64,000 nt of DNA from Streptomyces scabiei 87.22 (GTDB lineage Bacteria; Actinomycetota; Actinomycetes; Streptomycetales; Streptomycetaceae): assembly GCF_000091305.1 (NCBI RefSeq), contig NC_013929.1, positions 1,860,001 through 1,924,000 of the forward strand, in the 5' to 3' direction. The translations under genes were made by a program, and so were the position numbers. The notes beneath the pieces were generated by a model. It saw nothing but the letters and a program-made list of their open reading frames with translations. It had not been told where the DNA came from and did no database searches. Shown here piece after piece: positions 27,169 to 35,159 of the stretch (position 1 is the stretch's first letter; each line of letters opens with the position of its first letter).

Positions 27169-28185
27169 TCAGGTCGTGCTTGCCGTACGTCTCTGGACCA
27201 GGACCGCGGCGACGATGATCGCGCCCTTGGCGATCTGCTGGACGTCGCTCTGCAGGTTGTTGAGCGCGAAGATGTTGGTGATCGTGGTGAAGATCAGGAC
27301 GCCGAGGACGGAGCCGGTGATGGTGCCCCGGCCGCCGGTGAGCAGGGTTCCGCCGATGATCGCGGCGGCGATGGCGTCGAGTTCGTAGAGGTTGCCGTTG
27401 GTGTTCTGGCCCGAGCCGGCCAGCACGATCAGCAGGAACGCGGCGATGCCGCAGCACAGTCCGGAGAGCAGGTACAGATACAGCCGCTGGCGGCGGACGT
27501 CGATGCCCGCGAGCCGGGCCGCCTCCGGGTTGCCGCCCACGGCGACGGTGCGCCGGCCGAAGGTGGTGCGGTTCAGCACCAGCCAGCCGATGATCGTCAC
27601 GACCGCGAAGACCAGGACGAGCGGCGGGACGCCGAGGACGTAGGCGTCGCGTTCGCCGAGGTCCAGGACGGAGCCGACGGTGACGACCTGGGTGCTGCCG
27701 TCGGTGATCTGCAGGGCCAGTCCGCGGGCCGAGGCGAGCATGGCGAGGGTGGCGATGAAGGGGACCATGCCGCCGTAGGCGATGAGCAGCCCGTTCACCA
27801 GTCCGCAGCCGACGCCGACGATCATCGCCGTGAAGAGGATGCCGGCGAACCCGTACTCCTGGGTGGCCACGGTCGTCGCCCAGACGGACGCCAGGGCGAC
27901 GATCGCGCCGACTGACAGGTCGATGCCGCCGGAGGTGATGACGAAGGTCATGCCGACGGTGACGACACCGATCACCGAGGCCTGGGTGAGCACGAGTTGG
28001 AGGTTGCGGGTGTCGAGGAACTCGTCGGGCCGGGTGAGTCCGCCGATGAGGATCAGCGCGGCGAGCACGCCGAGGAGCGAGAGGGTGCGGACGTCGGCGC
28101 GGAAGACTCGGGCCCGCCAGGCGGGCGGCGCGTCGGCGGGTGCGGCCTTGTCGGCGTCCCGGGGTGGGGACATGGGCTGGGTCAT
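27169..28185 (-). CDS. Sugar ABC transporter permease (RbsC-type)
   Basis: 338 residues, about 9-10 membrane segments. Typical motifs are TVGMTFVITSGGIDLSVGAIVAL, NGLLIAYGGMVPFIATLAM, GGNPEAARLAGIDVRR (the cytoplasmic loop that touches the ATPase) and LDAIAAAIIGGTLLTGGRGTITGSVLG. The ATG at 28185 overlaps the ATPase stop by four bases, so the two are translated together. Confidence 0.9.
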   Translation of the reverse strand: MTQPMSPPRDADKAAPADAPPAWRARVFRADVRTLSLLGVLAALILIGGLTRPDEFLDTRNLQLVLTQASVIGVVTVGMTFVITSGGIDLSVGAIVALASVWATTVATQEYGFAGILFTAMIVGVGCGLVNGLLIAYGGMVPFIATLAMLASARGLALQITDGSTQVVTVGSVLDLGERDAYVLGVPPLVLVFAVVTIIGWLVLNRTTFGRRTVAVGGNPEAARLAGIDVRRQRLYLYLLSGLCCGIAAFLLIVLAGSGQNTNGNLYELDAIAAAIIGGTLLTGGRGTITGSVLGVLIFTTITNIFALNNLQSDVQQIAKGAIIVAAVLVQRRTASTT

Positions 28186-29786
28186 GACGACGGGCTCCCT
28201 TCACCGGTCACGGGGTGTGCCGCGCCGGTGGCCGGACTTCCCGCACCGGCCACCGGACTTCCCACACTGGCCACCGGACTTCCTTCCATCACGAGGTCGA
28301 GGACGCGGTGTTCGTCCAGCTCACGGGCGGGTGCCGTGTGCACGACCCGGCCCTCGCGCAGGACGAGCACCCGGTCGGCGAGGCCGAGGACTTCGGGCAC
28401 CTCGCTGGAGACCAGCAGTACGGCGAGCCCTTCGTCGGCGAGCCGGCGGACCACCGCGTACAGCTCGGCGCGGGCTCCCACGTCGACGCCCCGGGTCGGC
28501 TCGTCGAGCAGCAGGACCCGGCAGCCGCGCAGCAGCCAGCGGGCGAGCACCGCCTTCTGCTGGTTGCCGCCGGAGAGCGTGCGGACCGGTACGTCGGGGT
28601 TGTCGGGGCGCAGGGACAGCTCGCGGGTCGCGGCCCGCGCGGCTCGGTGTTCGGCGCCCCGGTCGATCCAGCCGACGCGCGCGAAGCGGCCCATCGACGA
28701 CACGGAGACGTTCCTGGTGACGGACTCCAGCATCAGCAGCCCCTGGGCCTTGCGTTCCTCGGGGGCGAGCCCGAGCCCGGCCCGTACGGCGGCGCGGACA
28801 CTGCCGGGCTTCAACGGCCGCCCCTCCACGCTGACCTGACCCGCTGTGGGCCTGCGCGCGCCGTAGATCGTCTCCAGGATCTCCGAACGTCCCGAGCCGA
28901 CGAGTCCGGCGAGCCCCACGATCTCGCCGGGCCGCACCTGGAGGTCGAACGGCTCGAACTCCCCGGTGCGTGCCAGTCCCCGCACCTCCAGGACGGGCGC
29001 GGCCTCCTCGGGGGGCGCGGGCGGCCGGTCGGGGAAGACGTACTCGACGTTGCGGCCGGTCATCAGTGCCACGACCTCGCGCGTCGGCGTGGACTTGGCG
29101 GGCAGCCCGCCCGCCACGGCCCGCCCGTCCTTCAGTACGGTCACCCGGTCGCCGATCCGGCGGATCTCCTCCAGGCGGTGCGAGATGTAGACGACGGCCA
29201 CCCCGTCGGCGGTCAGGTCGCCGACGATCCTGAACAGGTTGTCCACCTCGTCCGGGTCGAGCGCGGCGGACGGTTCGTCCATCACGATCAGCCGTACCTC
29301 GTGGGAGAGGGCCCGGGCCATGGACACGATCTGCTGCTGGGCGGCGGACAGTTCGCCGACGAGCCGCGCCGGATCGACCTCCGGGTGCCCGAGTCGTTTG
29401 AGCAGAGCGGCTGTCGACGTACGCGCCGCTTTCCCCCGTACGACGAACCCGGCTGCCGTGGGTTCATGCCCGAGGTGGACGTTCTCGGCCACCGACAGGC
29501 CCTCGACCAGGTCGAGTTCCTGGTAGATGGTGGCGATGCCGAGGCGCATGGCGGCGATCGGGGATTTCAGCGTGACGGGTTCGCCGCGCCAGGTGATCGT
29601 GCCGTCGTCGGGCTGGTGGGCGCCGGCCAGGACCTTGATCAGGGTGGACTTCCCGGCGCCGTTCTGGCCGAGCAGGCAGTGGACCTCTCCGGCCTGGACG
29701 TCGAGGTCGACGCCGTCGAGGGCCCGGACGCCGGGGAACGACTTGGTGATGCCGGACATGGTGAGCAGCGGTGATTCTGGTGCCAT
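28182..29786 (-). CDS. Sugar ABC transporter ATPase (tandem RbsA-type)
   Basis: 534 residues with two ABC domains. The first has Walker A GQNGAGKST, a diverged signature LSAAQQ and Walker B LIVMDEPSAALD. The second has the degenerate Walker A GLVGSGRSE, signature LSGGNQQK and Walker B LLLDEPTRGVD, as in RbsA/XylG. The C-terminus has an unusual tail after residue 500 built of repeated G-S-P-(V/A) units, matching tandem 21-base repeats in the DNA (28226-28285). It faces the ROK regulator gene across 162 bases. Confidence 0.9.
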   Translation of the reverse strand: MAPESPLLTMSGITKSFPGVRALDGVDLDVQAGEVHCLLGQNGAGKSTLIKVLAGAHQPDDGTITWRGEPVTLKSPIAAMRLGIATIYQELDLVEGLSVAENVHLGHEPTAAGFVVRGKAARTSTAALLKRLGHPEVDPARLVGELSAAQQQIVSMARALSHEVRLIVMDEPSAALDPDEVDNLFRIVGDLTADGVAVVYISHRLEEIRRIGDRVTVLKDGRAVAGGLPAKSTPTREVVALMTGRNVEYVFPDRPPAPPEEAAPVLEVRGLARTGEFEPFDLQVRPGEIVGLAGLVGSGRSEILETIYGARRPTAGQVSVEGRPLKPGSVRAAVRAGLGLAPEERKAQGLLMLESVTRNVSVSSMGRFARVGWIDRGAEHRAARAATRELSLRPDNPDVPVRTLSGGNQQKAVLARWLLRGCRVLLLDEPTRGVDVGARAELYAVVRRLADEGLAVLLVSSEVPEVLGLADRVLVLREGRVVHTAPARELDEHRVLDLVMEGSPVASVGSPVAGAGSPATGAAHPVTGEGSPSS

Positions 29787-29850
29787 GAGTTCCCCTTGGC
29801 GGGCGTGCGGGCCGGTTGCAGGGCGGTGCGCGTGCGCGGGCAGGCGTGTT

Positions 29851-29887
29851 CAGGGCAGGGCAGGGCAGAGCAGAGCAGAGCAGGGCG
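29851..29887. repeat. CAGGG/CAGAG short tandem repeat
   Basis: About seven 5-base units (CAGGG then CAGAG) in the 162-base gap between the ROK gene and the ABC ATPase gene. Such microsatellites are slippage-prone and may vary between strains. No function is evident. Confidence 0.7.
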
Positions 29888-29948
29888 CCGGTGAGGGCGA
29901 GGGCGGAGCGGAGCGCCGATCGGTGGGGTTCCTGTGGTGGGAAACGGC

Positions 29949-31139
29949 CTACGCGGGTGAGAACAGGTGGTCGCTGATGAGGCGGGCCGCGCCGATGACT
30001 CCGGCGGTGGGTCCCAACTCCCCGAGCACGATGGGCAGGTTGTTGGTGGCGAGCGGCAGTGACTGGCGGTAGACCTGGGTGCGGATGGCGGCGAGCAGGG
30101 TGTGGCCGAGGCCGGTCACCCCGCCGCCGATCACGACCAGGCCGGGATTGAAGAAGCTGACGAGTCCGGCGATGACCTGGCCGGTGCGGTTGCCGCCCTC
30201 GCGTATCAGGCCGAGCGCGGTGGCGTCGCCGGCCGCGGCCGCGGCGGCCACGTCGACGGCGGACAGGGTGCCGTTGATCTCCAGCCGGGAGGCGAGTTCC
30301 ACCGACAGTCCCTGCCGGGCGGCTTCCTCGGCGTCGCGGGCGAGCGCGGCGCCGCTGAAATGGGCCTCCAGGCAGCCCCGGTTGCCACAGGCGCAGGGGC
30401 GGCCGTCGGGTACGGCGAGGATGTGTCCGATGTCGCCGGCGCTGCCCGTCGTCCCGCGGTGGACCTCGCCCCCTGCGACGATGCCGCAGCCTATGCCGGT
30501 GCCTATCTTGACGCAGAGGAAGTCGCCCACGGAACGGGCGACGCCCGCGTGCTGCTCCCCCATCGCCATCAGGTTCACGTCGTTGTCGACCATGACGGGA
30601 CAGCCGAGTTCCTGGCTCAGTGCCTCGCGCACCGGGAAGCCGTCCCAGCCCGGCATGATCGGCGGGGCGACGGGGACGCCCTCGGGGAAGCGGACCGGTC
30701 CGGGGACGCCGATGCCGGCGCCGTCGAACCCCTCCGCGAGCCCGGAGGCCCGGAGCTTGGCCGCCATGGACAGCACCTGTTCGAAGACGGCGACCGGGCC
30801 GTCCCGTACGTCCATGGGCTGGTTGATGTGGCCGAGTATCTCCAACTCGGCGTTGGTGACGGCCACGTCGATCGAGGTGGCGCCGATGTCGACGCCGAGG
30901 AAGCGGAGTTGGGGGGCGAGCCGGATGTTGTGCGACCGGCGGCCGCCGCGCGAGGCGGCCAGTCCGTCGGCCACGACCAGTCCCGTCTCCAGGAGCCGGT
31001 CCACCTCCACGGCCAGTTTCGACCGCGAGAGGTCGACCCGGTCCCCGAGCTGTGCACGGGAGTTGGGTCCGCCGTCCCGCAACAGCCGCAACAGCTTGGC
31101 CTGGTGCGCGTTGGCAGGTCGAGCCGTCATCCGTCTCAC
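29949..31139 (-). CDS. ROK-family transcriptional regulator
   Basis: 396 residues from the GTG at 31139, which has GGAGGGG at the right distance; the frame also has ATGs at 31130 and 31157. The N-terminal winged helix (ANAHQAKLLRLLRDGGPNSRAQLGDRVDLSRSKLAVEVDRL) is followed by a ROK domain with FLGVDIGATSIDVAV, the GIGVPGPV stretch, and the zinc/ROK signature GDIGHILAVPDGRPCACGNRGCLEAHFSG. It probably senses a sugar and represses the downstream ABC-dehydrogenase operon and itself. Palindromes suitable as operators lie about 80-120 bases upstream. Confidence 0.9.
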   Translation of the reverse strand: MRRMTARPANAHQAKLLRLLRDGGPNSRAQLGDRVDLSRSKLAVEVDRLLETGLVVADGLAASRGGRRSHNIRLAPQLRFLGVDIGATSIDVAVTNAELEILGHINQPMDVRDGPVAVFEQVLSMAAKLRASGLAEGFDGAGIGVPGPVRFPEGVPVAPPIMPGWDGFPVREALSQELGCPVMVDNDVNLMAMGEQHAGVARSVGDFLCVKIGTGIGCGIVAGGEVHRGTTGSAGDIGHILAVPDGRPCACGNRGCLEAHFSGAALARDAEEAARQGLSVELASRLEINGTLSAVDVAAAAAAGDATALGLIREGGNRTGQVIAGLVSFFNPGLVVIGGGVTGLGHTLLAAIRTQVYRQSLPLATNNLPIVLGELGPTAGVIGAARLISDHLFSPA

Positions 31140-31220
31140 AAGCCCCTCCCGCCTCATCGGCACCGCCGTGCGTGGCTTTCGAGGGGAACGTAGCAGCGGC
31201 TGCCGGGGCTGGGAAGAAGT

Positions 31221-31238
31221 TGCGCAGTAATTAGCGCA
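31221..31238. promoter_or_regulatory. Candidate ROK operator (palindrome 1)
   Basis: TGCGCAGTAATTAGCGCA: inverted TGCGC/GCGCA arms around an AT-rich centre, rare in this GC-rich DNA. It is about 30 bases upstream of a plausible -10 (TACGTT, complement of 31187-31192) for the ROK gene. The position suits autoregulation. Confidence 0.5.
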
Positions 31239-31245
31239 GACTTTC

Positions 31246-31258
31246 TCCACTGAGTGGA
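31246..31258. promoter_or_regulatory. Palindrome 2 upstream of the ROK gene
   Basis: TCCACTGAGTGGA is a perfect palindrome around a central G, 7 bases beyond palindrome 1. It may be a second operator or belong to the upstream repeat region. Confidence 0.35.
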
Positions 31259-31295
31259 CAAAGAAGGGGACGAGGGCAGCGGACGGTGACGCAGG

Positions 31296-31319
31296 CCCGC
31301 GCCCCCGAAGGGGCGCGGG
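31296..31319. terminator. Conserved GC hairpin, likely terminator or dispersed repeat
   Basis: CCCGCGCCCC, loop CGAA, GGGGCGCGGG. The same hairpin, inverted, occurs at 60900-60925. It lies between the leftward GntR gene (ends 31461) and the ROK promoter, in a 320-base stretch without genes. The flank GGGGAACTGCGC recurs between many Streptomyces genes, as I remember it. Confidence 0.55.
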
Positions 31320-31460
31320 GAACTGCGCTACAAGCCACGAGGCACCGGCGGCCGATCACGCGCGGCGACCCCAACGGGGGCACGCGAGTACGGCCGACAC
31401 GAGGGTACGGCCGGCACGGCGGCACACAGCCGCCGAGAGCACCTGCTCTACACCGCCGCG

Positions 31461-32135
31461 CTACTTCTCCCGCTCGTGGTACGTCTTCCGCGTGTGCTCC
31501 GTGTGGGCGCGCATGACCTGGGTCGCGCGGGCCTCGTCGCGGGCGGCGATGGCGGCGATCAGCTCGCGGTGCTCGATCCAGGACTGGCTGCCGCGCTGCC
31601 GGGCGACGGGGGTGTAGTACCAGCGGACCCGGCGGTCGACCTGGGCGGCGAGTTCGGCGAGGACCGTGTTGCCGGCCAGCTCCATGACCTTGGCGTGGAA
31701 GCGGGCGTTGAGGGCGACGGCCGCGTCCACCTCGTCGGCGGCGACGGCTCCTTCGCCCTGCGCGCAGAGCTCCTCCAGGGCCGCGATGCCCGCCGTGCCG
31801 GCGTTCGCCGCGGCGAGGCGGGCGGCCTCGGCCTCCAGCAGGGTGCGGACCGTCAGCAGCTGGTCGGCCTCCGCCTCCGTCGGCTCGTGGACGAAGGCCC
31901 CCTGGGCGGGCCGGAGGTCGACCCAGCCCTCGGTGTTCAGACGCTGCAGCGCCTCGCGGACGGGCTGCCGGGACACCCCGAGGTGCCCGGCGAGTTCGCT
32001 CTCGACGAGGTGCTGGCCGGGGCGCAGCGCGCGCGTGGTGATGAGTTCGAGCAGGGCCTCGTAGACGCGGTCGCGCAGCGGGCCGGGGCGTTCGAGCTTG
32101 GGCACCGCCCCTTGCGGAAGTCCGGTCGACAACAT
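31461..32135 (-). CDS. GntR-family (FCD) transcriptional regulator, candidate oxalate regulator
   Basis: 224 residues from the ATG at 32135 (GGAGGGGG upstream). The winged helix (LRDRVYEALLELITTRALRPGQHLVESELAGHLGVSRQPVREALQRLNTEGWVDLRPAQGAFV) occupies about residues 20-85. The all-helical FCD effector domain follows, with metal/ligand residues in RFHAKVMELAGN and IEHRELIAAI. About 100 bases upstream is a TTCGTCTAC-containing site that is shared with the promoters of both oxalate/formate loci. It is therefore a good candidate to control itself and those operons. The effector is unknown; an organic acid or its CoA ester is likely. Confidence 0.87.
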   Translation of the reverse strand: MLSTGLPQGAVPKLERPGPLRDRVYEALLELITTRALRPGQHLVESELAGHLGVSRQPVREALQRLNTEGWVDLRPAQGAFVHEPTEAEADQLLTVRTLLEAEAARLAAANAGTAGIAALEELCAQGEGAVAADEVDAAVALNARFHAKVMELAGNTVLAELAAQVDRRVRWYYTPVARQRGSQSWIEHRELIAAIAARDEARATQVMRAHTEHTRKTYHEREK

Positions 32136-32234
32136 CGGGTCCCCCTCCAGAGCACCACTGGGTGTACTGCACACGGAAAGTCAACGGCCCGTACTGGAAA
32201 GAACTGGAAAGTCCGAGTCAACAGCCAGTATGGA

Positions 32235-32257
32235 TTGTCTTTCGTCTACAGTCTACG
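32235..32257. promoter_or_regulatory. GntR-type operator upstream of the GntR gene
   Basis: Contains TTTCGTCTACAG and three GTCT units spaced 7 bases apart (GTCTttc, GTCTaca, GTCTacg). The core TTCGTC(G/T)AC is shared with 5811-5819 and 38324-38332. Position suits autoregulation of the leftward GntR gene. Confidence 0.6.
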
Positions 32258-32336
32258 ACCCGTGATGGCCAGGGGGACGACGAGTATGCCTCGTCACACC
32301 GCCCCGGGCGGCACCACGAACGCCCTGCTCACAGGC

Positions 32337-33275
32337 TCACGGGCAGCGCACGACCTGCCCGGCGTACGAGAGGTTGCCGCCGAAGCCGAACAGCAGCACG
32401 GGGTCGCCGCTGGAGATCTCCCCGCGTTCGACGAGCTTGGAGAAGGCGAGGGGGATGCTCGCGGCCGAGGTGTTCCCGGAGTCGACCACGTCCTTCGCGA
32501 CCACGGCGTTGACCGCGCCGATCTTCGTCGAGAGGGGCTCGATGATCCGCAGGTTGGCCTGGTGCAGGACGACCGCGGCGAGGTCGGCGGGCGTGAGTCC
32601 GGCCTTCTCGCAGGCCGCGCGGGCGATGGGCGGCAGCTTGGTGGTGGCCCAGCGGTAGACGCTCTGGCCCTCCTGCGCGAAGCGCGGCGGGGTGCCCTCG
32701 ATCCGGACCGCGTTGCCCATCTCGGGCACCGATCCCCACAGCACCGGTCCGATGCCGGGCTCCTCCGCGGCCTCGACGACGGCCGCGCCCGCCCCGTCCC
32801 CGACGAGGACGCAGGTCGTGCGGTCGGTCCAGTCGGTGACCTCGGACATCTTGTCGGCGCCGATGACGAGCGCCCGGGTGGCGGCCCCCGCGCGCACGGC
32901 GTGGTCGGCGGTGGCCAGCGCGTGGGTGAACCCGGCGCAGACGACGTTGACGTCCATCGCGGCCGGGTTCGGGATGGAGAGCCGGTTGGCGACCCGGGCC
33001 GCCATGTTCGGGGAGCGGTCGATGGCGGTGGAGGTGGCGACCACGACCAGGTCGATGGCCTCCGGACCGAGGCCGGCCGAGGCCAGCGCCTTGGCGGCGG
33101 CGTGGCCGGCCAGTTCGTCGACGGGTTCGTCGGGACCGGCGATGTGCCGTGTGCGAATGCCCACGCGGCTCGTGATCCACTCGTCACTCGTGTCGACCAG
33201 GCCCGCCAGGTCCTCATTGGTGAGCACCTTGGCGGGCTGGTAGTGGCCGACGGCGGCGATACGCGAGCCAGTCAT
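32337..33275 (-). CDS. Beta-ketoacyl-ACP synthase III (FabH-like)
   Basis: 312 residues. The thiolase fold has the catalytic triad Cys (NVVCAGFTHAL, near 112), His (VLHQANLRIIEP) and Asn (DSGNTSAASIP), all intact. It starts with DEWITSRVGIRTRHIA, typical of FabH. It condenses an acyl-CoA primer with malonyl-ACP. It is a lone gene, with no ACP or other synthase beside it, so it may be a spare housekeeping copy or serve a remote pathway. It reads toward the GntR gene but is separated from it by about 200 bases that contain the operator. Confidence 0.88.
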   Translation of the reverse strand: MTGSRIAAVGHYQPAKVLTNEDLAGLVDTSDEWITSRVGIRTRHIAGPDEPVDELAGHAAAKALASAGLGPEAIDLVVVATSTAIDRSPNMAARVANRLSIPNPAAMDVNVVCAGFTHALATADHAVRAGAATRALVIGADKMSEVTDWTDRTTCVLVGDGAGAAVVEAAEEPGIGPVLWGSVPEMGNAVRIEGTPPRFAQEGQSVYRWATTKLPPIARAACEKAGLTPADLAAVVLHQANLRIIEPLSTKIGAVNAVVAKDVVDSGNTSAASIPLAFSKLVERGEISSGDPVLLFGFGGNLSYAGQVVRCP

Positions 33276-33494
33276 GAGTGTTCCCCTCGTAGCCTGTGGT
33301 CAGCGGGATCAACCAGTCTGATCAGTGACTCACCGGTACGAGGGCGGCCGAGGCGACAGTAAAGCGCGGCCCGAGTTGTGGGCTTCCGTCAGAGCCCCGA
33401 CGAGGGCTGCCCGAGCGGCGCGTCCCTTCCGGCGACCGTCGGCCGCGACGCTCCGACGGGGAGCGCGGCGGCCGGCGGCGGGAAATCCCTGCCT

Positions 33495-34505
33495 TCAGCC
33501 GAACGACTGGTTCCGGGGAGCGCCCGAGACGTTCCTGGCGGGCACGGGACCGACGCCGAGCCGGTGTCCCGTGGCGCGCGGGGGGCGCCCCGGCGCCGCG
33601 TAGGCGAGGTGCACCAGCCGGGAGTGCTCCTGACGCATGTGCATCAAGGACTCCAGGATGTACCCGACCAGCAGCACGAGCACCGCGATCGTCATGATCG
33701 CCGCGGCGAGGATCGCCGTGGGCACGCGCGGCACGGTGCCCGTGCGGATGAATTCGGCGATCACGGGGACGCCGAGGACGACCGAGACGAGGGCCAGGAT
33801 TCCGGCGACGACGGCGTGGACGAGCGACGGCCGCTCGCGCCGGGCGAGGTCGAGGATGACCCGCAGGATGCGCCAGCCGTCCCGGAACGTGTGCAGTTTG
33901 CTCTCGCTCCCGGCGGGTCTGACCCGGTAGTCCACCTCCACCTCGGCCGTGGGGAGCCGGAGGTGGAGCGCGTGCACGGTCATCTCGGTCTCGGTCTCGA
34001 ACTGGCGGGCCAGCGCCGGGAAGGACTTGACGAAGCGGCGGGAGAAGACGCGGTATCCGCTGAGCATGTCGGTCACGTCGTTGCCGAACAGGAAGCGCAC
34101 CGCGCCCGTCAGCAGCCGGTTGCCGGTCGCGTGCCCCACCCGGTAGGCGGCGCTGACCGTCTCGCGCCGGGCGCCGACCACCTGGTCGTACGGCCCCTCG
34201 AAGAGCAGGTTGACCAGCTCGCGGGCGCGGGAGGCGTCGTAGGTGTCGTCACCGTCGATGAGGAGCAGGGCGTCGGCGTCGACATCGGCGAAGGCCCGCC
34301 GGATGACGTTGCCCTTTCCCTTGCGCGACTCCTCCCGGACGATCGCGCCCGCCTCCCGGGCGACCTCCACCGTACGGTCGGTCGAGGCGTTGTCGTACAC
34401 GTAGATGTCCGCCTCGGGGAGCGCCATCCTCAGGTCGCGCACCACCTTGCCGACGGCGGCCTCCTCGTTGTGACACGGCACGACACACGCGATCGTCGGT
34501 TGCAC
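33495..34505 (-). CDS. Family 2 glycosyltransferase (polyprenyl-phosphate type, GtrB-like)
   Basis: 336 residues from the GTG at 34505 (GGGAG 5 bases upstream; a GTG at 34511 sits too close to that site). GT2 catalytic domain: ACVVPCHNEEAAVGKVV, YVYDNASTDRT, GKGNVIRRAF, LLIDGDDTYD (DxD) and the GYRVFSRRF segment. Two membrane helices follow (about 240-300). Such enzymes load a sugar onto undecaprenyl phosphate. A GtrA-like protein and a multispan GT-like protein are encoded divergently next to it, the parts of a lipid-linked glycosylation module. Confidence 0.85.
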   Translation of the reverse strand: MQPTIACVVPCHNEEAAVGKVVRDLRMALPEADIYVYDNASTDRTVEVAREAGAIVREESRKGKGNVIRRAFADVDADALLLIDGDDTYDASRARELVNLLFEGPYDQVVGARRETVSAAYRVGHATGNRLLTGAVRFLFGNDVTDMLSGYRVFSRRFVKSFPALARQFETETEMTVHALHLRLPTAEVEVDYRVRPAGSESKLHTFRDGWRILRVILDLARRERPSLVHAVVAGILALVSVVLGVPVIAEFIRTGTVPRVPTAILAAAIMTIAVLVLLVGYILESLMHMRQEHSRLVHLAYAAPGRPPRATGHRLGVGPVPARNVSGAPRNQSFG

Positions 34506-34634
34506 GGCCACTCCCTGTCTGACCCGGACCTGACCCGGTGTCGGATGACGCCATAATTTCGGATGATAGGAGGAAATAATGCGTCATGGGCGCGTCCGGT
34601 CGGCCGGGACGCGCCGGGTCGTTACGCTCGCCGC

Positions 34635-35105
34635 GTGCTGGTTGTCGTATCCATGGCGCAGCGTGTGCGCGACACCGTCCTGGGCGTCTGGCGCGAGGCC
34701 GCCGCGTTCGGGATCGTCGGGGCGCTGGCCTTCGTGGTGGACAACGGCGGCTACAACCTGCTGGTGTTCGGCCTTCCCGGCGGCACGGAGGGCGGGGTGA
34801 TGCAGGCCGCCCCCGTGCGGGCCTCCGTCCTCGCTACGGCCGCCGCGGCGCTCTTCAGCTGGGCGGGGAACCGCTACTGGACCTACCGTCACCGGCATCG
34901 CCGGAACGTGACGCAGGAACTGGCGCTGTTCCTGTTCGTGAACGTGGTCGGCCTCGCCGTCACCGCGGGCACGGTCTTCGCCTCACGCCATCTGCTCGGG
35001 CTGGAGTCGATGGGCAGCGACAACACCGCCCGCGTGCTCGGCTGGGTCCTCGCCACCCTCTTCCGCTTCTTCACGTACCGCCGCTACGTCTTCGTCGCCC
35101 CCTGA
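34635..35105 (+). CDS. GtrA-family membrane protein
   Basis: 156 residues from the GTG at 34635. TACGCT lies 6 bases before that GTG and no Shine-Dalgarno is present, so a leaderless mRNA is likely; an ATG at 34653 is the alternative. Four membrane helices with family features: FGIVGALAFVVDNGGYNLLV, ALFSWAGNRYWTYRHR, FLFVNVVGLAVTAGTVF and RVLGWVLATLFRFFTYRRYVF. GtrA proteins are thought to flip polyprenyl-linked sugars. It faces the GT2 gene and precedes a GT-C-like gene. Confidence 0.85.
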   Translation: MLVVVSMAQRVRDTVLGVWREAAAFGIVGALAFVVDNGGYNLLVFGLPGGTEGGVMQAAPVRASVLATAAAALFSWAGNRYWTYRHRHRRNVTQELALFLFVNVVGLAVTAGTVFASRHLLGLESMGSDNTARVLGWVLATLFRFFTYRRYVFVAP

Positions 35106-35159
35106 TCCGCGCCGCGCCCTGCCCCGTACGGTCCTGTCGGCGCTGTTAGCATCCGCCGC

